Below are positions 1 through 4,356 of a DNA stretch of 7,562 bases, one piece after another. The stretch's first letter is position 1, and every line of letters starts with the position of its first letter. Below the pieces are notes generated by a model, which saw only the letters and a program-made list of their open reading frames with translations, was not told where the DNA came from and did no database searches. Source of the stretch: JBCDBL01 sp039183635 (GTDB lineage: Bacteria > Pseudomonadota > Alphaproteobacteria > Caulobacterales > Parvularculaceae); NCBI GenBank assembly GCA_039183635.1, contig JBCDBL010000158.1, forward strand, positions 1 through 7,562. The letters run 5' to 3'. The position numbers and the translations under genes were made by a program.

Positions 1-1742
1 CGCACGTCCTGCGTGATCTTCATGGAACAGAATTTCGGGCCGCACATGGAGCAGAAATGGGCGACCTTGTGGGCCTCCTTCGGCAGGGTCTGGTCGTGAT
101 AGTCCCGGGCGGTTTCGGGGTCCAAGGACAGATTGAACTGATCCTCCCACCGGAACTCGAACCGGGCGCGGGACAGGGCGTCGTCGCGGATCTGGGCCGC
201 CGGGTGGCCCTTCGCCAAATCCGCAGCGTGGGCGGCGAGCTTGTAGGTGATGACGCCGACCTTGACGTCATCCCGGTCGGGCAATCCCAGATGCTCCTTG
301 GGCGTCACATAGCACAGCATCGCCGTGCCGAACCAGCCGATCATCGCCGCGCCGATTCCGCTCGTGATATGATCGTATCCCGGGGCGATGTCGGTCGTCA
401 GCGGGCCGAGGGTGTAGAACGGCGCCTCCCCGCATTCCTTCAATTGCTTGTCCATATTGATTTTGATCTTGTGCATCGGCACGTGGCCGGGCCCTTCGAT
501 CATCACCTGACAGCCATGCTTCCATGCGATCTTGGTGAGCTCGCCCAGCGTCTCCAGCTCCGCGAACTGCGCCCGGTCGTTGGCGTCGGCGATGGACCCG
601 GGGCGAAGACCGTCCCCGAGGGAGAAGGTGACGTCGTAAGCCCGCATCACCTCGCAGATCTCTTCAAAGTTCGTGTAGAGAAAGCTTTCCTTGTGGTGGG
701 CGAGGCACCATTTCGCCATGATCGACCCGCCGCGGGAGACGATGCCCGTCACGCGGTCCGCCGTAAGATGAATATAAGGCAGGCGCACCCCGGCGTGGAT
801 GGTGAAGTAATCCACCCCCTGCTCGCACTGTTCGATCAGCGTGTCGCGATAGACCTCCCAGGTGAGGTCCTCGGCGACGCCGTTCACTTTTTCAAGCGCC
901 TGGTAAATCGGCACGGTGCCGATGGGGACGGGGCTGTTGCGGATGATCCATTCCCGGGTGTTGTGAATGTTCCGGCCCGTGGACAGGTCCATCACCGTAT
1001 CCCCGCCCCAGCGGGTCGCCCAGACCATTTTGTCCACCTCCTCCTCCACGGAGGAGGCGACGGCGGAGTTGCCGATATTGGCGTTGATTTTGACAAGGAA
1101 GTTCCGGCCGATGATCATCGGCTCGGTCTCCGGGTGGTTGATGTTGGCGGGGATGACCGCGCGGCCCGCCGCCACCTCGTCGCGCACGAACTCGCCCGTG
1201 ATGAACTCCGGGATCGCCGCGCCGAAGCTTTCGCCGAGGTCAATGGCCGCCCGGGCGCCCTCCACCGCCTGTTTGCGGCCGAGATTCTCCCGGATCGCGA
1301 TATATTCCATTTCCTTGGTGACGATCCCGGCCCTGGCGAACTCCAGTTGCGTCACCGGCGCGCCGGCGGCGGCGCGCAAGGGCGTGTTCCGCACCGGAAA
1401 CTCCCGCGCCAGATGCCGGCCCGATGCGCCGCCATTGTCTTCCGGCTTCACGTCCCGCCCTTCGTAGGCCTCAACGCCGCCGCGCTCCAGGACCCAGGCC
1501 GTGCGCAGGCGGGCGAGGCCTTTTTCCACATCGATCTCCGCCGCCGGGTCCGAATACGGCCCGGAAGGATCGTAAACCGGCACGGGCGGCTCCCCCGCCG
1601 ATGGGTGCAGATCAATCTCCCGCACCGGCGCCGCCACATCGGGAAAACGATCGCTTTGCACATAGACCTTGCGCGAGGACGGCAGGGGGCCGGTGGTGAC
1701 GTCGGGTGTTTGGAACTCCGATTGGGGGATGTGCTTGTTCAT
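1..1742 (-). CDS. thiC: Phosphomethylpyrimidine synthase ThiC (3' end outside window)
   Basis: ThiC is a radical-SAM enzyme that rearranges aminoimidazole ribotide into 4-amino-5-hydroxymethyl-2-methylpyrimidine phosphate, the pyrimidine half of thiamine. The minus strand reads open from ATG at 1742-1740 to the left edge, 580 full codons. Visible family features are the N-terminal SSRKVYV and VREIDLHP segments (residues 22-47), NFLVKINANIGNSAV (214-228), MDLSTGRNIHNTREW (251-265), EGPGHVP (416-422) and the C-terminal FCSMCGPKFC block, whose Cys564, Cys567 and Cys572 form the C-x2-C-x4-C motif for the [4Fe-4S] cluster. Only a short tail, probably about 20-40 residues, lies outside. The ATG follows a modest Shine-Dalgarno-like AAGTGAG about 4 nt upstream. 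A TPP riboswitch and long leader precede it on the same strand, so repression by thiamine pyrophosphate is expected. No frame disruption is seen. Confidence 0.97.
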   Translation of the reverse strand, partial: MNKHIPQSEFQTPDVTTGPLPSSRKVYVQSDRFPDVAAPVREIDLHPSAGEPPVPVYDPSGPYSDPAAEIDVEKGLARLRTAWVLERGGVEAYEGRDVKPEDNGGASGRHLAREFPVRNTPLRAAAGAPVTQLEFARAGIVTKEMEYIAIRENLGRKQAVEGARAAIDLGESFGAAIPEFITGEFVRDEVAAGRAVIPANINHPETEPMIIGRNFLVKINANIGNSAVASSVEEEVDKMVWATRWGGDTVMDLSTGRNIHNTREWIIRNSPVPIGTVPIYQALEKVNGVAEDLTWEVYRDTLIEQCEQGVDYFTIHAGVRLPYIHLTADRVTGIVSRGGSIMAKWCLAHHKESFLYTNFEEICEVMRAYDVTFSLGDGLRPGSIADANDRAQFAELETLGELTKIAWKHGCQVMIEGPGHVPMHKIKINMDKQLKECGEAPFYTLGPLTTDIAPGYDHITSGIGAAMIGWFGTAMLCYVTPKEHLGLPDRDDVKVGVITYKLAAHAADLAKGHPAAQIRDDALSRARFEFRWEDQFNLSLDPETARDYHDQTLPKEAHKVAHFCSMCGPKFCSMKITQDV

Positions 1743-1860
1743 AGCGCTCACTTTATGACCATGGGCGCGCTATTTCGCGCGCGATATTAAACGCGCGATG
1801 CATCGCACGCAGACGACAGGTCACAAACGGCAAACCGAACGGATGCGGAAAAACGCAACA
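1743..1860 (-). promoter_or_regulatory. thiC leader between riboswitch aptamer and start codon (candidate expression platform)
   Basis: These 118 nt separate the TPP aptamer from the thiC ATG. Three alternating CG runs lie near the gene: 1792-1797 (CGCGCG), 1776-1783 (CGCGCGCG) and 1765-1770 (GCGCGC). The middle run can pair with either neighbour, giving mutually exclusive hairpins, and AGCGCT at 1743-1748 touches the start codon and could join in. I see no hairpin followed by a T tract, so translational control looks more likely than an intrinsic terminator. This is inference from base complementarity only. A five-codon ATG...TGA frame (1763-1749) overlaps the region and is probably chance. 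Confidence 0.45.
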
Positions 1861-1989
1861 GTTCCGTCCCTTCGCCGGCATGACCCGGATCAGGTTCGAA
1901 GGGTGCTTCTCAGCCCCATGGGCCCATTGGCGTTGCGGTCTGCAAGCGCCGTCTCGCGCAATGGCGACAGGCGGGACGCCCCTCGGAAC
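1861..1989 (-). ncRNA. TPP riboswitch (THI element) upstream of thiC
   Basis: The minus strand carries the conserved thiamine pyrophosphate aptamer core. GGGGC near its 5' end (1982-1978) is followed by CUGAGA at 1913-1908, ACCCUUCGAACCUGAUC at 1904-1888, and the CCGGGUCAUGCCGGCGAAGGGA segment ending at 1867. The closing P1 stem is exact: GUUCCG (1989-1984) pairs with CGGAAC (1866-1861). The CUGAGA bulge binds the pyrimidine and the GCGAAGGGA side belongs to the pyrophosphate-sensing arm, as known for this family. The aptamer is about 129 nt, longer than compact forms, because the P3 region is extended; GCCAUUG and CAAUGGGC can pair there. Binding of TPP would be expected to turn down thiC. 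Confidence 0.95.
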
Positions 1990-1992
1990 GTC

Positions 1993-1998
1993 CTTATA
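1993..1998 (-). promoter_or_regulatory. Candidate -10 box of the thiC promoter
   Basis: On the minus strand TATAAG (1998-1993) lies a few bases before the first base of riboswitch stem P1 (1989), so transcription from it would begin almost exactly at the aptamer. No convincing -35 box lies 16-18 nt upstream; TTGCGC occurs but at a spacing of about 20 nt. The position is the main support. Confidence 0.35.
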
Positions 1999-2039
1999 CT
2001 GCAACATACAAGAAAAGAGCGCAAGGAAAACCGGTTTGG

Positions 2040-2194
2040 TTCTCCTCCTCCGTGGAACGGGGGAGGTGTCAGCGCAGCTGACGGAGGGGGCGCGATTTTG
2101 CCATACGGGCTACGTTCTTTGATTGCACCCCTTGCCCCCCTTGGGCCCTTCGGGCGTTGAAAGTATACTTTCAACTCCCCCGCCAGCAGGAGAA
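2040..2194. repeat. 155-bp structured palindromic intergenic repeat (REP/MITE-like)
   Basis: The block between purA and the thiC promoter is built of nested inverted repeats. TTCTCCT at 2040-2046 is matched by AGGAGAA at 2188-2194, and inside them GGGGGAG at 2059-2065 is matched by CTCCCCC at 2175-2181. Within it are a hairpin GTCAGC-GCA-GCTGAC (2068-2082), flanked by CCTCCGT (2047-2053) and ACGGAGG (2081-2087), a small GCCC-TTC-GGGC hairpin (2145-2155), and a perfect 20-bp palindrome (2156-2175). The CTCC/GGAGG plus GTCAGC...GCTGAC pattern resembles multicopy intergenic repeats common in alphaproteobacterial genomes; that is recollection, not a search. It contains no ORF I believe in, and I see no clear target-site duplication. 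It may also act as a terminator for purA. Confidence 0.6.
2156..2175. repeat. Perfect 20-bp palindrome
   Basis: GTTGAAAGTA is followed directly by its exact reverse complement TACTTTCAAC, with no loop. It lies 50-70 bp past the purA stop codon and inside the larger structured repeat. It could be part of that repeat, a protein-binding site, or a cruciform-forming terminator element; the sequence alone does not decide. Confidence 0.8.
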
Positions 2195-2223
2195 GACAAG
2201 ACGGCTGCAATACCCTCCGCCCG

Positions 2224-3517
2224 CTAATCCTGAAACGGGTCCCGCATCAAAATCACGTCTTCGCGCTCCGGCGAGGTGGAGAGCATCGCGACCGGGGTTT
2301 CAATCAGCTCCTCGATGCGGCGCACATATTTCACGGCCTCGGCCGGCAAATCGGCCCAGCTGCGGGCGCCTTCCGTAGAGGCGTTCCAGCCGGCCATGGT
2401 CTCGTAGACGGGCTCCACCGCCGCTTGCGGGCCCATGCCGGCGGGGAAATGGTCCAAAGTTTCGCCGTTAAGGCGGTAGCCGACGCAGACCTTCAGCTCC
2501 TCAAACCCGTCGAGAACGTCGAGCTTCGTCAGCGCGATCCCGTCGACGCCGGCGATCCGCAAGGTCTGGCGCACCAGACAGGCGTCGAACCAGCCGCAGC
2601 GCCGCGAGCGGCCCGTGACGGTGCCGAACTCATGACCACGCTCCCCCAGCTTCTGGCCGACGGCGTTGTCCTGCTCGGTCGGGAACGGCCCCTCCCCCAC
2701 CCGGGTGGTGTAGGCCTTGGTGATGCCGAGCACATAATCGAGGGCCCGGGGCCCAAGGCCGGTTCCCGCCGCCGCACCGCCGGCCACAGTGTTCGAGGAG
2801 GTGACAAAGGGGTAAGTGCCGTGATCGATGTCGAGCAGCGCCCCTTGCGCGCCTTCGAACAAGATCCGTTTGCCGGCCTTGTCGGCGTCGCCAAGGGTCT
2901 TCCACACCGGCGCGGCGAAGCGCGACAGCCGCCCGGCGATCTCTTTTAACGACGCTATAAGGTCTTTGGACGGAAACTCCGTCTGCCCCAGCCCCCGGCG
3001 CAGGGCGTTGTGGTGGGAGAGCAGGCGCTCCACTTTTCGCCGCAAGGCCGTCCGCATCCATAAGGTCAACAACACGCAGGCCCCGGCGGGCGATTTTATC
3101 TTCATAGGCCGGGCCGATGCCGCGCTTCGTGGTGCCGATTTTCACGCCCGCATTGGAGGTTTCGCGCAACACATCAAGTTCTTGATGCACCGGCAGAATA
3201 AGGTTGGCGTTTTCAGAAATCTTCAAATTGTCCGGCGTCACCGTAACGCCCTGGGCGGCGATTTTGTCGATCTCCTCGAACAACGCCCAGGGGTCGACCA
3301 CGACGCCGTTGCCGATCACTGACAATTTGCCAGGCCGCACAATGCCCGAGGGTAAAAGGGACAGCTTGTAGGTGACGCCGTCGATGACGAGGGTGTGGCC
3401 GGCGTTGTGCCCGCCCTGGAACCGCGCGACCACATCCGCCCGCGCCGACAGCCAGTCGACGATCTTGCCTTTGCCCTCATCGCCCCATTGCGACCCAACC
3501 ACGACGACATTCGCCAT
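2224..3517 (-). CDS. purA: Adenylosuccinate synthase PurA, frame disrupted by one extra base
   Basis: PurA couples IMP and aspartate using GTP to form adenylosuccinate, the committed step to AMP. ATG at 3517-3515 has GGAG at 3529-3526 upstream. Residues 1-161 read in one frame and the rest in another; dropping one base gives exactly 430 residues plus TAG, the normal size. Catalytic and binding residues then fall at their E. coli numbers: GDEGKGK with Asp13 and Lys16, His41 in GGHNAGH, TTKRGIGPAY (129-138), Gln224 in FEGAQG, DIDHGTYPFVTSSNT (229-243), Arg303 and Arg305 in TGRSRRCGW, and Lys331/Asp333 in TKLDVLDG. The shift is best placed in the A4 run at 3037-3034, after Lys161, giving GLAAK-VERLLSHHNALRRGLG. 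As written the product would leave frame and end near 2630. Because every downstream motif is intact and the enzyme is normally needed for growth, a homopolymer sequencing error is more likely than a true pseudogene. Confidence 0.95.
3034..3037 (-). other. purA: Frameshift site in purA (A4 run, probable +1 A)
   Basis: In the minus-strand frame the codons read GCG GCG AAA, then an additional A, then GTG GAG CGC CTG. Removing one A joins DADGLAAK to VERLLSHHNALRRG, which matches the family. An alternative is an extra G in the GG at 3049-3048, which would give DADALRRKVERLL; both restore the same downstream frame. The rescue needs a one-base skip by the ribosome, and no known prfB-like CTT-TGA signal is present, so programmed frameshifting is not supported. 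Confidence 0.8.
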
Positions 3518-3605
3518 CCAATACGCTCCATAAGATGAGGCGCACGGCGCGCGCCAAAGCGCGCGCACATTTGACGGTTTGGCTCAGAAAATCAATGGTT
3601 TTCAT
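3477..3605 (-). CDS. Possible 42-residue small ORF overlapping the purA start
   Basis: ATG at 3605-3603 follows a perfect GGAGG (3617-3613) at the ideal 7-nt spacing, a better ribosome binding site than that of purA. The frame runs 42 codons to TGA at 3479-3477, overlapping the first 41 nt of purA in a different frame. The peptide begins MKTIDFLSQTVKCARALARA and continues with a short hydrophobic, basic stretch VRLILWSVL (residues 21-29), which could be an amphipathic or membrane-associating helix. I recognise no family. It could be a leader peptide coupling or limiting purA translation, a free small protein, or a chance frame in the purA 5' leader. The 3' half is constrained by purA coding, so its composition is weak evidence. 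Confidence 0.3.
   Translation of the reverse strand: MKTIDFLSQTVKCARALARAVRLILWSVLDGECRRGWVAMGR
3526..3529 (-). promoter_or_regulatory. purA ribosome binding site
   Basis: GGAG on the minus strand lies 8 nt before the ATG at 3517. It supports that start over the in-frame upstream ATG at 3568, since MANVVVVGSQWGDEGKGK is the standard PurA N-terminus. Confidence 0.7.
3547..3566. repeat. GCGCGCGC inverted repeat in purA leader
   Basis: Two 8-bp GCGCGCGC arms (3547-3554 and 3559-3566) flank a 4-nt loop, 30-50 nt upstream of the purA start. On the transcript this would be a very stable hairpin just ahead of the purA ribosome binding site. There is no following T tract, so it is not an obvious terminator. 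A role in translation or mRNA stability is only inference. Confidence 0.6.
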
Positions 3606-3796
3606 TGCAAAACCTCCGCACACTTTAAAAGCACTTTTCTTTACTTCACACACCCCTTTCTGGCGATACCTTCCTAAAAGTGCATATACAACAGAGTGAA
3701 TACTCACTTGAAAAATATAAGAAAAAACTTGCAGCTTTCACTATTTAATGTTTGATATCGATATTGATATAAACAAACTTTTCTAAGGGGGAACTT
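3606..3796. other. AT-rich divergent intergenic region between purA and the lipoprotein gene
   Basis: This stretch is markedly AT-richer than the flanking genes and must hold the promoters of both purA (minus) and the lipoprotein gene (plus). Dyads seen are AGTGA-ATAC-TCACT at 3695-3708, an 8-bp inverted pair GCACTTTT (3631-3638) and AAAAGTGC (3676-3683), and the palindrome ATATCGATAT at 3755-3764, part of three GATAT copies spaced 6 bp apart (3754, 3760, 3766). TATAAA at 3768-3773 could be a plus-strand -10 box, but no good -35 matches it. Regulator identities cannot be read from this. Confidence 0.4.
3785..3792 (+). promoter_or_regulatory. Ribosome binding site of the lipoprotein gene
   Basis: AAGGGGGA ends 4 nt before the ATG at 3797. 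It fixes this start, which also gives a proper lipoprotein signal peptide. Confidence 0.7.
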
Positions 3797-4297
3797 ATGA
3801 AAAAGAGTTTGTACGCCATTTCGGCGCTCATATTACTACCTGCCTGCGCAACAGTTACGCGTGGGACAAATGTCGATATGATCATCGAATCAAATCCAAG
3901 CGAGGCGGATATACGATTAAGCACCGGCCAGACTTGCATAACACCATGCACATTAAAAATGCCGCGTAAAAACGGTTTCAACGTCATGGCTAAGAAAGAA
4001 GGCTATAAGACCTATGAAGGGTCTGTAGATGCAAAACTGTCTGGCGGCGGGGGTGCTGGCTTCGTTGGAAATGCGCTTATCGGCGGCGTGATTGGCGCTG
4101 GCGTTGATGTGGCAAGCGGCGCCATGAATGATCTCGTGCCCAATCCTCTCATTATCACGCTTGAGCCAGAAGACAGCGAGCTTGAGTCAAGAGACAATGC
4201 CCCGGCCGAGACGCCTGAAACTGAAACCTCAGAAACCGAGATACCTGAAGAGGAAAATGAGGCAAGTCCAGAAGAGAAAACCGAAGCTGGTGTTTGA
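3797..4297 (+). CDS. Putative outer-membrane/periplasmic lipoprotein with PEGA-like segment
   Basis: The 166-residue product has a classic lipoprotein signal: MKKS, a hydrophobic core (residues 5-14) and the lipobox L-P-A-C with Cys17 as the lipidation site. Residues 28-75 (ESNPSEADIRLSTGQTC, then TPCTLKMPRKNGFNVMAKKEGY) resemble a PEGA-type beta domain, with Cys47 and Cys51 able to form a disulfide. Residues 83-109 are Gly-rich with a glycine-zipper look (GGVIGAGVDVASGA), followed by NDLVPNPLIITLEPE. Proteins with this layout are common in proteobacteria and usually annotated only as lipoproteins. Residues about 123-164 are an unusual Glu/Thr/Pro-rich acidic tail beyond where I expect the family to end. 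The coding sequence is visibly AT-richer than its neighbours. It is a single gene converging on the DUF4175 gene. Function is unknown; an envelope role is inferred. Confidence 0.87.
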   Translation: MKKSLYAISALILLPACATVTRGTNVDMIIESNPSEADIRLSTGQTCITPCTLKMPRKNGFNVMAKKEGYKTYEGSVDAKLSGGGGAGFVGNALIGGVIGAGVDVASGAMNDLVPNPLIITLEPEDSELESRDNAPAETPETETSETEIPEEENEASPEEKTEAGV

Positions 4298-4324
4298 AGT
4301 CTAAACTTCTCGCATAAAATCCAG

Positions 4325-4350
4325 AACGGCGGCCCTCAAAAGCCGCCGTT
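4325..4350. terminator. Bidirectional hairpin terminator between convergent genes
   Basis: AACGGCGGC (4325-4333) and GCCGCCGTT (4342-4350) form a perfect 9-bp GC-rich stem with an 8-nt loop, in the 59-nt gap between the convergent stop codons at 4297 and 4357. The downstream T content is poor on both strands (TT plus CCTCATTT on plus, TT plus CTGGATTTTA on minus), so termination may be imperfect, but the position fits both genes. Confidence 0.75.
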
Positions 4351-4356
4351 CCTCAT

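Noticed and set aside
1749..1763. Five-codon upstream ORF before thiC
   Set aside because: ATG GTC ATA AAG TGA has no ribosome binding site of its own and no attenuation-like codon content.
57..1790. A 577-codon plus-strand frame opposite thiC
   Set aside because: It is an antisense frame over a clear ThiC sequence; high GC with few stops in this frame explains its length. Its translation matches nothing I recognise.
1798..2210. Several 80-120 codon frames on both strands between thiC and purA
   Set aside because: They run across the TPP riboswitch and the structured repeat; their translations are Pro/Arg-rich and lack good ribosome binding sites.
3028..3045. Programmed ribosomal frameshifting in purA
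   Set aside because: The rescue needs a +1 shift, but no stop codon, rare-codon or prfB-like signal is present, and PurA is not known to use recoding.
2425..3322. Plus-strand frames opposite purA (174 and 164 codons)
   Set aside because: They are antisense to conserved PurA motifs and have no supporting start signals.
3663..3691. Minus-strand TTGTAT/TATCGC as a purA promoter with 17-bp spacing
   Set aside because: Each hexamer matches the sigma-70 consensus at only about three of six positions, which is expected by chance in an AT-rich stretch.
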